Source: Verrucomicrobiota bacterium
Lineage (GTDB): Bacteria; Verrucomicrobiota; Verrucomicrobiia; Verrucomicrobiales; Akkermansiaceae
DNA: 15,080 nt
NCBI GenBank assembly: GCA_026397695.1
Contig: JAPLUJ010000352.1
Coordinates: forward strand, 1-15,080
Reading direction: 5' to 3'
Both the position numbers and the translations under genes were made by a program. Positions 1-6,667 of this stretch are shown piece after piece; position 1 is the stretch's first letter, and every line of letters begins with the position of its first letter. The notes beneath the pieces were generated by a model. That model did not search any database, was not told where the DNA came from, and saw only the letters and a program-made list of their open reading frames with translations.

Positions 1-2
1 AT

Positions 3-758
3 CGGAATCTGCTCAATTCCAAGTGGGCGCGCTACCCGTGGCACGGTTGCCCGTGCTGCGTGGGCAACATTTCCAGGACGCTGCTGATGCTGCCCACCTG
101 GATGTATGGCAAGAGTGCCGAGAGCATTTACGTCAACCTGTTTATCGGCAGCACGGTGACGGTCCGGAACGTCGCCGGCACCGACGTCGGGATGGTGCAG
201 GTCACGGACTATCCCTGGAGTGACAAGGTTTCCATCACCGTTAATCCTGCGGTCGAAAAGACCTTCAGTGTCCGGGTCCGGGTGCCCAACCGCAGTGTCA
301 GCGATCTCTACGCCGGCACACCGGAGGCCGACGGCATCACGGCGATTGCGGTCAACGGTTCCACCATTACCCCCCCGATGGAAAAGGGTTATGCCGTGAT
401 CGCCCGCAATTGGAAGGCCGGTGACAAGATCGATGTCGTGCTGCCGATGAAGATCCAGCGAGTCAAGGGAATCGACAAGATCGCCGCAACTCGTGGCCGG
501 GTGGCGCTGCGCTATGGTCCGCTGATCTATAATGTCGAGCGCGTTGATCAGGATGTTGAAAACGTGCTCAGCCCCCAAGCATCCTTGAACACCGAGTGGC
601 GGGCTGACTTTCTGGACGGAGTGATGGTCATCAATGGCACCTGGGCCAACGGCTCAAAGTTGCTGGCAATCCCCCACTACGCGCGGGAGAACCGCCCACT
701 CGATACTTCCAAAGATCGTTCCGTTGTCAGGTCGGCAGTCTGGTTGAAGGACCAGTGA
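3..758 (+). CDS. GH127 family (DUF1680) beta-L-arabinofuranosidase-like protein, 3' part only
   Basis: This is the C-terminal ~251 residues of a gene that begins before the window; reading frame 3 is open from base 3. Close to the edge is the motif HGCPCCVGNISR (bases 42-77). Its adjacent cysteines match the family's Cys-Cys pair, which in characterised GH127 enzymes supplies the catalytic nucleophile and zinc ligands. Downstream the usual order of the family is visible: a beta-rich stretch with VTDYPWSDKVSITV, then the FSVRVRVPN strand, KGYAVIARNWKAGDKIDVVLPM, and finally RGRVALRYGPLIYNVE. Family members remove L-arabinofuranose or related sugars from plant or algal glycans; the exact substrate cannot be read here. 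The acid/base glutamate and any signal peptide lie outside the window. It converges on the minus-strand cluster that ends at 812. I am confident of the family and not of the substrate. Confidence 0.88.
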   Translation, partial: RNLLNSKWARYPWHGCPCCVGNISRTLLMLPTWMYGKSAESIYVNLFIGSTVTVRNVAGTDVGMVQVTDYPWSDKVSITVNPAVEKTFSVRVRVPNRSVSDLYAGTPEADGITAIAVNGSTITPPMEKGYAVIARNWKAGDKIDVVLPMKIQRVKGIDKIAATRGRVALRYGPLIYNVERVDQDVENVLSPQASLNTEWRADFLDGVMVINGTWANGSKLLAIPHYARENRPLDTSKDRSVVRSAVWLKDQ

Positions 759-763
759 GCCTA

Positions 764-794
764 CTGCGTGCTGCATAATCCATGCGCAACGCAG
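764..794. terminator. imperfect hairpin between convergent genes
   Basis: CTGCGT-gc-TGC (764-774) can pair with GCA-ACGCAG (786-794): nine base pairs with a two-base bulge and an 11-base loop. It sits in the 53-base gap between two convergent genes, where a bidirectional terminator would be expected. There is no U-tract on either side, so this is only a candidate. Confidence 0.3.
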
Positions 795-811
795 CGATCC
801 TGTTAGTCGCA

Positions 812-1831
812 TCAATCAAACTTCTCATCAAACGGTGTGGCGGACAGCACCCAATCCTCCGCCAGGACCCGGGTGATCTCGAATTGCCGGGACTCCGCGC
901 CCGCCGTCCTGCGGATTTCCACAGTCAAGCGGTGAGTCTTTTCGTCATCCGAAAAAATCCGCTCCATCGCCTTGGCCTGGGGCGAATCCACCCGGCAGTA
1001 CCCGCACAGCAGGTCTTGCCCGTTGGGCAACAACGCACTCGATTCGGGTGAGCCAATGCCAAAGCAAATCCATCGGCTTTCGTCCTTGAACGGACCGTTA
1101 TAGTAGGTGTCCTTGGCCACGAAAACGCGCACCTGAGCAACATCCTCCCGCCCCTCCAATAGATCCTTCCAAGGCGGCCTGCTGGTTCTTGCGTAGGCGT
1201 CGAAATCCACCTTCCAGACGCCCTCCTCATCGGGTGTTAGAAATGCCAACCGGGCGCTGGGTTCATCCTTTCCCGAGTAAACGGTCAATACTCCCTCCAA
1301 CAGCAACCCGTCCACATCCATGCTGGTGAGCCAGACGCTGCGGTCGAAGCAACCATCCCGGGCGGTGGATTCCGCGAGGAATTCCACCACTTCGGCGGGG
1401 GTCGCTCCGCCAAGGCGGAAAAAGGTTGCCACTTTTGCCGGATCCCGAATGGCGAGAGCCCGTTTCACCAGATCAAGCGCAACGTCCTCAGTGGGTGACA
1501 CGAATTTGGAGACGATCCTCACGTCCATTTCCGAACGTGTCACATCCGCCGCAGGTTGCAGGCGTCTGTGTGAGCGCAGCCAGAACATCATGAATCCACC
1601 GATCACCAACAGGGTCGTTAGAGAGAGTATCACTGACCACGTCACAATCATGCTGTGTCGGGCGGCAGCCGTGGCTGATAAACCATTCCCCGCCACCATT
1701 CTGCGGTGAAACATCTGTCCGCCCATGCTCGCTTCAGGACTCCGCAGCTGTTTCACCTTGCCCAGCTTGAGCACGTCTGCCGGCGGGGCGTGCTCGGTCT
1801 GGACATCACGTTGGATATTGGCGGGCTCCAT
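812..1831 (-). CDS. membrane-anchored protein of unknown function, paralogue of the 2426-3448 product
   Basis: The product has 339 residues: a hydrophilic N-terminal part, one transmembrane helix at about residues 61-85 (MIVTWSVILSLTTLLVIGGF and on), then a soluble domain of about 250 residues likely in the periplasm. I do not recognise a characterised domain. It is clearly homologous to the product of 2426-3448: both share ALDLVK.AL, a WLTSMDV/WLSSMDV segment, KVDFDAYART versus KIDFDAFART, DTYYNG/DSYYNG, WxC..G, GYCR..SPQA.AMER and a near-identical tail (RQFEITRV.AEDWV.SATPFDE.F). Two conserved cysteines (WxC and GYC) could form a disulfide. The frame is open to a TTG at 1867, but I prefer the ATG at 1831 because the first residues then align with the paralogue (NIQRDV versus DIQRAV) and the lengths become 339 and 340. 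It is the last gene of a three-gene minus-strand cluster. Confidence 0.75.
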   Translation of the reverse strand: MEPANIQRDVQTEHAPPADVLKLGKVKQLRSPEASMGGQMFHRRMVAGNGLSATAAARHSMIVTWSVILSLTTLLVIGGFMMFWLRSHRRLQPAADVTRSEMDVRIVSKFVSPTEDVALDLVKRALAIRDPAKVATFFRLGGATPAEVVEFLAESTARDGCFDRSVWLTSMDVDGLLLEGVLTVYSGKDEPSARLAFLTPDEEGVWKVDFDAYARTSRPPWKDLLEGREDVAQVRVFVAKDTYYNGPFKDESRWICFGIGSPESSALLPNGQDLLCGYCRVDSPQAKAMERIFSDDEKTHRLTVEIRRTAGAESRQFEITRVLAEDWVLSATPFDEKFD

Positions 1832-1863
1832 GGAAATCGTGGGGACGGGATGGTGGCCAATAA

Positions 1864-2367
1864 TCAACGCGGAATCATCGTTATGCGCAAGCGGTCGTAA
1901 CGGTCTTGCGGACGGAACAACCAGCCCGGTTGGCGATCTAACATCTCATGCCCGGTGAGCATGAATTCGGGAAGAAATTGGTTGCTGTTAGGCTCGTAAA
2001 CCTCCCGTCCGGTGTAATAACCGTGGATGCGATACTCCGCATTGTTATCGAAGCCATAGCTCTGCTCAGGCGGTCCGTTTTCCGATATCCGGTCCGGCGT
2101 GGACTTCTTATCCTCGCGCATGACCACGAGTTTTGCCCCGCTCCATGGTTGCCGGGGTTGGCGCAAATACCCCCAAAAACGGGTTTTTTCGACGAAGTAT
2201 CGCCTCCCGTAATAGAAATTTCCGGTGGGTTCCGCGGCGATCCTCGCGTCCCGTTCCTCGACCGATGGCCCCCCCAGGTTGCCTGATCCCAGCGACGATG
2301 TGCCGCACTGGGTCAGCACGCAGCACAGCGCCGACAAGGTCACGATCTTCCATGCAAAGGTTAACAT
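1864..2367 (-). CDS. predicted lipoprotein of unknown function
   Basis: The 167-residue product starts with MLTFAWKIVTLSALCCVLTQC, a short basic and hydrophobic signal that ends in a lipobox-like L-T-Q-C with the acylated cysteine at residue 21. Glutamine just before the cysteine is unusual, so lipidation is probable rather than certain. The mature part has no Pfam domain I can name; it is rich in Tyr, Arg and Pro, with stretches such as NFYYGRRYFVEKTRFWGYLR and EYRIHGYYTGREVYEPNSNQ. An upstream in-frame ATG at 2397 exists, but the start at 2367 puts the signal peptide at the N-terminus. It lies between the two membrane-anchored paralogues, 58 bases after the first and 32 bases before the chosen start of the second, so the three are probably co-transcribed. 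A role with its neighbours in the envelope is an inference from position only. Confidence 0.7.
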   Translation of the reverse strand: MLTFAWKIVTLSALCCVLTQCGTSSLGSGNLGGPSVEERDARIAAEPTGNFYYGRRYFVEKTRFWGYLRQPRQPWSGAKLVVMREDKKSTPDRISENGPPEQSYGFDNNAEYRIHGYYTGREVYEPNSNQFLPEFMLTGHEMLDRQPGWLFRPQDRYDRLRITMIPR

Positions 2368-2425
2368 ACGGCGGAAAATAAGCACGCATCCCGCCATCCG
2401 GCAAGCACCGAAACCGGCTCATGCG

Positions 2426-3448
2426 TCATTTGAAATTTTCATCGAATGGCGTGGCGGACATCACCCAATCCTCCGCCATGACCCGCGTGATCTCGAACTG
2501 CCTGTCTCCCGCGCCCGCAGTCCGCCGGATCTCCAAGGTTGCCCGTTTCAGGTTATTGTTGTCGGAAATCACTTGCTCCGTGAACCCCAGCCGCTCCATG
2601 GCCACCGCCTGCGGGGAACGCCTCCGGCAGTAACCAAACAAATTCACCTCCAAATCGGGGGAAGCCATGCCATAACAGACCCACTCTTTATCATCGCTGA
2701 AGATACCGTTGTAATAGCTGTCCTGCGCGATCACGACACGCACAAGTCCTTGCCCGCTCTTCATCGCCAGCAGCTCGTTCCATGACGGATTAACCGTCCG
2801 CGCAAAGGCGTCAAAATCGATTTTCCAATGCCCTTTTTCATTGGGCATCAACAGCGCCAGGCGATTGTGCGGCTTGTCTCTCAGCAGGGTGTTCACGGCG
2901 ACTCCGTCGATTAACAGGTTGTTCACATCCATGCTGCTGAGCCAATGATAGCCGATGATTGCGCCATCCAGCGCCTCCATGTTCCGCAGAAAATCGACCA
3001 CCACCCCGGGGTTGGCGGATCCAAGGTGGAAAAACTCCTCCACCTTGTCGGGGTCGCTGACCTTGAGCGCCTGCTTTACCAAATCCAAGGCGGCAGACTG
3101 TGATGGGGATTTGAATCTGGAGATGACGCGCTCTTGGACCCCGGGGGTGGCCGCATGCTCACTCACGTCCGCTCCATCATGATCCATGCCGAAAAGCAGC
3201 CACAGCCACACGGCGATACTCAAGACGCCTATGGTGACCACCACTAACACCACTGACCACACCACGATCACCCTCCGCCGCCTGCTCCGTTTGCGCCTGG
3301 TGCCTGCGCCGTGCCTTCTTCCCCGCCGGATCAACTTCCGCAGCCCCGTGCCCGGAGCACGCGCGAGACGCCCGAGGCTCGGCGCGTCCCCAAGTGTCCG
3401 GTCAATGCGCTTGGCACGCACGGCTCGCTGAATATCATGGTGGTTCAT
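2426..3448 (-). CDS. membrane-anchored protein of unknown function, arginine-rich N-terminus
   Basis: The product has 340 residues. Residues 37-59 are extremely basic (RKLIRRGRRHGAGTRRKRSRRRR), followed directly by one transmembrane helix (about 60-86). By the positive-inside rule the N-terminus stays in the cytoplasm and the roughly 250-residue C-terminal domain is outside. That domain is paralogous to the one encoded at 812-1831 (see shared motifs there), with conserved WVCYG and GYCR cysteines. The basic segment is much denser in arginine than in the paralogue and could touch nucleic acid, rRNA or phospholipid heads; this is speculation. The frame stays open to 3865 into the opposite pdxA gene, so those upstream codons are not used. 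Start candidates are the ATGs at 3463 and 3448; I chose 3448 because its first residues align with the paralogue. It is the first gene of the minus-strand cluster. Function is unknown. Confidence 0.75.
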   Translation of the reverse strand: MNHHDIQRAVRAKRIDRTLGDAPSLGRLARAPGTGLRKLIRRGRRHGAGTRRKRSRRRRVIVVWSVVLVVVTIGVLSIAVWLWLLFGMDHDGADVSEHAATPGVQERVISRFKSPSQSAALDLVKQALKVSDPDKVEEFFHLGSANPGVVVDFLRNMEALDGAIIGYHWLSSMDVNNLLIDGVAVNTLLRDKPHNRLALLMPNEKGHWKIDFDAFARTVNPSWNELLAMKSGQGLVRVVIAQDSYYNGIFSDDKEWVCYGMASPDLEVNLFGYCRRRSPQAVAMERLGFTEQVISDNNNLKRATLEIRRTAGAGDRQFEITRVMAEDWVMSATPFDENFK

Positions 3449-3562
3449 GTTAGAAATGAGCATTATGCGGGATGACCGTGATCCGCAAGCATGAATCGCC
3501 ACGCCTCCTAATTGATGGATTCCCTGCTTGGCAGACGCCCGCAAGCCGCCGATGCTGCCGCC

Positions 3563-4417
3563 ATGTCGCGCATCCTGATCACCTTGGGAGACCCCGCCGG
3601 AATCGGCCCTGAAGTCATCGAACGGGCCTTGAACTCCGGTCAATTGCCTAACGGATTTGAGTTCGTGGTGCTGGGCGACCGCCGCGCGGGCACCCCCGGC
3701 CAACCGGATGCCCGCTCGGCCGCCGCCGCCATGGCCGCGCTGGATCAAGCGGTCGGGGAACTCAAAAATGACCGGGCTGCCGCCGTCGTCACGGGACCTG
3801 TATCCAAGGAGGGTCTGCAAGCCATCGGCTTCCGCTTTGCTGGCCAGACGGAGTATTTCGCGCACGCATTCGGCGTTGAGGATTTCGGCATGTTGCTCAC
3901 CGGTGCCACCCTAACGGTTGGACTGGTGACGATTCACGAACCACTCGTTAGAGTGCCGGAGTTGCTCAGCGTGGACCGGATCTATCGGACCGGCCTGCGC
4001 ACCGCCGGGTTTCTCCGGTGCCGTGGCATCGCCCGTCCGCGCATCGCGGTGGCCGGACTCAACCCGCATGCCGGCGAAAACGGGGCCTTCGGCGACGAGG
4101 AAACCCGTGTCATCCTGCCAGCCATCCATCGCTTGAACGCCAACGCAGCGGGAATTTTCAGTGGACCAGCAGTGCCCGACGCGGTCTTCCGCGAGGCGGC
4201 ACACGGCCAATTCGATGCCGTGCTGGCAATGTATCACGACCAGGGATTGATCCCCCTCAAACTGCTGGATTTTGACAACGCGGTGAATGTCACCCTCGGC
4301 CTGCCAAAACCCCGCACCAGCCCGGACCATGGCACCGCCTTTGCCATCGCCGGCCAAAGCCTCGCGGATCCGTCGTCCATGATCGCCGCCATCCAACTCG
4401 CCTGCCAACTCGCCTGA
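3563..4417 (+). CDS. pdxA: PdxA-family 4-hydroxythreonine-4-phosphate dehydrogenase, short form
   Basis: PdxA oxidises 4-phosphooxy-L-threonine with NAD+ in the DXP-dependent route to pyridoxal phosphate. The family signatures appear in order: GDPAGIGPE (residues 9-17), TGPVSKEGL (77-85), LNPHAGENGAFGDEE (166-180), AVLAMYHDQGLIPLK (219-233) and NVTLGLP followed by RTSPDHGTAF (251-260). The three metal-binding histidines are present (H125 in TIHEPL, H169, H225). Two things are odd. The protein is 284 residues against about 330 for E. coli PdxA; the segment between VLGDRR and the TGPVSKEG motif is much shorter. The usual GHTE substrate motif reads GQTE (Q95). The start at 3563 places the conserved ILITLGDPAG at the N-terminus as in the family; TTG/ATG codons at 3512/3515 would add 16-17 unmatched residues. 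No clear Shine-Dalgarno site is visible for either. The gene is divergent from the membrane-protein cluster, with a 114-base gap holding no promoter I can defend. Confidence 0.88.
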   Translation: MSRILITLGDPAGIGPEVIERALNSGQLPNGFEFVVLGDRRAGTPGQPDARSAAAAMAALDQAVGELKNDRAAAVVTGPVSKEGLQAIGFRFAGQTEYFAHAFGVEDFGMLLTGATLTVGLVTIHEPLVRVPELLSVDRIYRTGLRTAGFLRCRGIARPRIAVAGLNPHAGENGAFGDEETRVILPAIHRLNANAAGIFSGPAVPDAVFREAAHGQFDAVLAMYHDQGLIPLKLLDFDNAVNVTLGLPKPRTSPDHGTAFAIAGQSLADPSSMIAAIQLACQLA

Positions 4418-4486
4418 CCCGTGTTCTGACCGTCTTTGTTGATGACCCTCATGCCGGCGCGCCCTGCCTGATGGTATGGTGCCCAC

Positions 4487-4515
4487 AAAAAAGGCACGGC
4501 TTTAACAGCCGTGCC
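4487..4515 (-). terminator. rho-independent terminator of PEP-CTERM gene A
   Basis: Read on the minus strand, GGCACGGCT (5' arm) and AGCCGTGCC (3' arm) form a perfect 9-bp, GC-rich stem with a 5-base loop, followed directly by TTTTTT. It begins 27 bases after the stop of the gene at 4543-5211. The same structure recurs with two loop changes at 5647-5675. Confidence 0.9.
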
Positions 4516-4542
4516 GTTTCTGGTGGATCTATCCAGAATCTC

Positions 4543-5211
4543 TTACGCGCGCCTGCGGCGCAGGCCCAAGGCCGCCGCGCCCATCACCCACAGGGCGATG
4601 CTGCTCGGCTCGGGGACGATAGTGATGGCCAAACCGTTGGTCGTGTCGTAGGTGGTCTTGCCGCCCACGGACGGGTTGATGGTTGATCCGAAAACCGTCA
4701 TCACTCCATTCGGCAGAACCCCTCCGGGGACCGCCCACTCCAACTGCGTTCCAGTCCCATCCGTATTGTAAAGGATGCCGAGAGGGGACTGATTCTGCGT
4801 GTCGAACTGCGGATCGGCACCGCCAATGAACTCATGATCGTGCCTGGAGACGAGGACGTTCTGGAAGTAGTGCGCGTCAATCAATTCGTCAATGCCGGTC
4901 AAGCCGCTTGCAATGTAATAGCTGGCCGATGAATTGGCACCACCGGGCGTATAATCAAAATTGAGCATGTAAGCTTCGGAGAAAGTGGTGATCGAAGGCG
5001 CTGCCGCGATCGTCATCAGGAAATAGTTGGTATTGCCTTCCGTGACGAATTTGACCGACAGGATGTCCGTTGCCAATCCACCCGAACTATTGTCACTGGC
5101 GCTGTCCGAAATGGTCACAACACCTGCGGCCCCCCAGTTGGCGAGCACCGCGGCTTGCGTGAAACCAGTAAGCAACCCGGCAAGGACAGTCAAAGAAACC
5201 AGTTTTTTCAT
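4543..5211 (-). CDS. PEP-CTERM sorting domain protein, copy A
   Basis: The product has 222 residues. A signal peptide (MKKLVSLTVLAGLLTGFTQA, cleavage probably after AQA or nearby) is followed by a beta-rich exported domain with no name I can give. It ends in a classic PEP-CTERM tail: the VPEPSS motif, a hydrophobic helix (IALWVMGAAALGL) and a final RRRR-A. Such tails are recognised by exosortase, which anchors or releases the protein at the cell surface; no exosortase gene lies in this window. The opening LANWGAAGVVTISD and the phrase ILNTDG-like repeats suggest a structural surface protein and not an enzyme, but this is inference. The product of 5703-6371 has exactly the same length and roughly three quarters identical residues. 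The gene is monocistronic, with its own terminator and putative promoter, and converges on pdxA. Confidence 0.9.
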   Translation of the reverse strand: MKKLVSLTVLAGLLTGFTQAAVLANWGAAGVVTISDSASDNSSGGLATDILSVKFVTEGNTNYFLMTIAAAPSITTFSEAYMLNFDYTPGGANSSASYYIASGLTGIDELIDAHYFQNVLVSRHDHEFIGGADPQFDTQNQSPLGILYNTDGTGTQLEWAVPGGVLPNGVMTVFGSTINPSVGGKTTYDTTNGLAITIVPEPSSIALWVMGAAALGLRRRRA

Positions 5212-5326
5212 ATTCTTGTTTTTTCTAACGGATGTGTTTGGGAGAGTCGGTTGACAATGGAATCAGAAGTGTTCAGCAGAATCCAAATGCGAATGCCGCG
5301 CTCACACCGCTGATATCCGTGCGCAA

Positions 5327-5354
5327 ATAAAACCGCTTTGCCCTCCTGCCGCAA
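5327..5354 (-). promoter_or_regulatory. putative promoter of PEP-CTERM gene A
   Basis: On the minus strand TTGCGG (5354-5349) and TTTTAT (5332-5327) are separated by 16 bases. The same two hexamers with the same spacing precede copy B although the spacer between them has diverged, which argues that the boxes themselves are kept. They lie about 115 bases before the start codon, implying a long 5' leader. Match to the sigma-70 consensus is only partial. Confidence 0.45.
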
Positions 5355-5479
5355 GAAAAAAATCAGGCGAATTAAAAAAATCATAACTGACTTATTTTGA
5401 AAGAATTGGGGCAATTATATTCACTGAAGGAAGAAATCGACCGAGCATCGGCACTGTTGGGGGCAAGTTCATCCGCCGC

Positions 5480-5556
5480 TCATTGGCGGCTTTCGTCACA
5501 GGGAGCGGCGGCGAGCACCCAATCCTCGGCCAGAACCCGGTGATCTCGAAATGCCT
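5480..5556 (-). pseudogene. relic of the 3' end of a third membrane-protein paralogue
   Basis: On the minus strand the translation begins RHFEIT, then one base is missing, and the next frame continues RVLAEDWVLAAAPCDESRQ followed by a stop (5480-5482). This matches the last 25 residues of the proteins at 812-1831 and 2426-3448 (RQFEITRVLAEDWVLSATPFDE). The DNA match includes a 17-base-scale block around cacccaatcctc-gcca. Nothing upstream of RHFEIT matches; the sequence passes directly into the pdxA-tail relic of duplicate B. It is a dead fragment of a lost gene copy. Confidence 0.8.
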
Positions 5557-5565
5557 GGGTTTTAC

Positions 5566-5583
5566 GCCATCCAACTCGCCTGA
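5566..5583 (+). pseudogene. relic of the pdxA 3' end carried with duplicate B
   Basis: Bases 5566-5583 read Ala-Ile-Gln-Leu-Ala-stop and match the last codons of pdxA, followed by the same downstream sequence (acccgtgttctga and onward) as after the true gene. It marks the left edge of duplicate B. No other part of pdxA is present. Confidence 0.75.
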
Positions 5584-5646
5584 CCCGTGTTCTGATCGTC
5601 TTTGTTGATGACCCTCATGCCGGCGCGCCCTGCCTGGGGTGCCCAC

Positions 5647-5675
5647 AAAAAAGGCACGGCTCCAACAGCCGTGCC
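5647..5675 (-). terminator. rho-independent terminator of PEP-CTERM gene B
   Basis: It has the same 9-bp stem as at 4487-4515 (GGCACGGCT with AGCCGTGCC on the minus strand, then TTTTTT). Only the loop differs, GTTGG in place of GTTAA. It begins 27 bases after the stop of the gene at 5703-6371. Confidence 0.9.
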
Positions 5676-5702
5676 GTTTCTGGTGGATCTATCCAGAATC
5701 TC

Positions 5703-6371
5703 TTACGCGCGCCTGCGGCGCAGGCCCAAGGCCGCCGCGCCCATCACCCACAGGGCGATGCTGCTCGGCTCGGGGACGATAGTGATGGTCAAGCCGATGG
5801 TCACGTCGTGGGTGACCTTGCGATTGATGGCCGGGTTGATGGTTGATCCGAAAACCGTCATCACCCCATTGGGCAGAACTCCTCCGGGGACCGCCCACTC
5901 CAACTGCGTTCCACTCGCATCCGTATTATATAGGATGCCGAGTGCGGACTGATTCTGCGTGTTGAACTGCGGATTGGCACCGCCAATGTAATCATGATAG
6001 TCCCTGCCGAGGAGGTTGTTCAGGGAATAATGCGCGTCAATCAATGTGTCAATGCCAGTCAAGCCGTTCGCAATGTAATCGCTGCCCGCTGCATTGGCGC
6101 CACCGGACGTATAATCCAAATTGAGTATGTATGCTTCAGAGAAGCTGGTGGGCGAAGGCGCCGCCGCAAGCGTCATCAGGAAATAGTTGGTATTGCCTTG
6201 CGTGACGAATTTGACCGACAGGATGTCCGCAGCCAAGCCCCCCCCATTTTGGTCGCCGGAGGTGTCCGAAATGGTCACAACACCTGCGGCCCCCCAGTTG
6301 GCGATCAACGCGCCTTGCGCGAAACCTGCAAACAATCCCACAAGGACAGCCAAAGAGCCCAGTTGTTTCAT
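5703..6371 (-). CDS. PEP-CTERM sorting domain protein, copy B
   Basis: The product has 222 residues, like copy A. The start at 6371 gives a clean signal peptide (MKQLGSLAVLVGLFAGFAQGA); the frame is open 34 codons further upstream, but that extension has no counterpart in A and reads through the conserved leader. The exported domain parallels copy A throughout (LIANWGAAGVVTISD, DILSVKFVT.GNTNYFLMT, GTQLEWAVPGGVLPNGVM), and the PEP-CTERM tail with VPEPSS, hydrophobic helix and RRRR-A is identical to A over the last 28 residues. Differences cluster in the middle: for example YFQNVLVSRHDHEF in A against YSLNNLLGRDYHDY in B. This could mean separate ligands or partners, or simple drift. The gene has its own terminator and putative promoter and is probably monocistronic. 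The function is unknown beyond surface sorting. Confidence 0.9.
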   Translation of the reverse strand: MKQLGSLAVLVGLFAGFAQGALIANWGAAGVVTISDTSGDQNGGGLAADILSVKFVTQGNTNYFLMTLAAAPSPTSFSEAYILNLDYTSGGANAAGSDYIANGLTGIDTLIDAHYSLNNLLGRDYHDYIGGANPQFNTQNQSALGILYNTDASGTQLEWAVPGGVLPNGVMTVFGSTINPAINRKVTHDVTIGLTITIVPEPSSIALWVMGAAALGLRRRRA

Positions 6372-6482
6372 ATTCTGTTTTCTAATGGATCGGTTTGGCT
6401 GGATGAGCTGGCGACGGAGACACGCAGATGTCCCGCTTGCCCACATGCAAATGCCGCAGCACGCCGCTAACATTCGTGCGCA

Positions 6483-6510
6483 ATAAAATCAAAACATCCT
6501 CCCGCCGCAA
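6483..6510 (-). promoter_or_regulatory. putative promoter of PEP-CTERM gene B
   Basis: On the minus strand TTGCGG (6510-6505) and TTTTAT (6488-6483) are 16 bases apart, as upstream of copy A. The downstream TGCGCAC is also kept. See the entry at 5327-5354. Confidence 0.45.
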
Positions 6511-6573
6511 GGAAAAAATGCACAAATAATGTAAAATCGTGGATTTGCCCGGTTTTCCCCCGTTTCCAGATAC

Positions 6574-6612
6574 GCAACCACAATGATAATCGACTCCAGA
6601 TCAACTGGTTGC
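6574..6612. repeat. inverted repeat between MFS gene and PEP-CTERM gene B
   Basis: GCAACCA (6574-6580) and TGGTTGC (6606-6612) are a 7-base inverted repeat with a 25-base spacer. It lies about 55 bases after the MFS stop codon and could be part of a weak terminator for that gene or an operator. There is no U-tract. Nothing else recognisable lies at 6520-6667. Confidence 0.25.
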
Positions 6613-6667
6613 TGGATTGCCGCTCTCTCCCATGGGCGCGCCGCTGCTTCCGCCAGGTCCGGCCCCG

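Larger units (their letters stand above)
4388..5363. repeat. duplicated unit, copy A (PEP-CTERM gene plus flanks)
   Basis: This stretch is repeated as copy B at 5566-6519 in the same orientation. Homology begins inside the last codons of pdxA (gccatccaactcgcctg), runs through the intergenic terminator and the PEP-CTERM gene, and ends about 150 bases upstream of its start at a shared CCGCAAG-then-A-run. Copy A holds the intact pdxA end with a 12-base tandem repeat (ccaactcgcctg twice), which copy B has once. This makes A the likely parent. Confidence 0.85.
5566..6519. repeat. duplicated unit, copy B (PEP-CTERM gene plus flanks)
   Basis: This is the second copy of the unit at 4388-5363, in the same orientation. 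Relative to A it lacks one of the two ccaactcgcctg repeats and about seven bases near 5638 (tgatggtatgg in A, tgggg in B). Divergence is uneven: 125 bases (5664-5788 against 4504-4628) are identical, while the middle of the gene differs at many positions. Confidence 0.85.

Noticed and set aside
4455..4462. GGCGCGCC occurs at 4455, near 5619 and near 6637
   Set aside because: Two are the same site in the duplicated unit and the third is a chance match in high-GC sequence; no signal function is supported.
5392..5646. An 84-codon minus-strand frame that contains RHFEIT
   Set aside because: It runs through the pdxA-tail relic, then part of the paralogue relic in the wrong frame after a lost base; it is not a gene.
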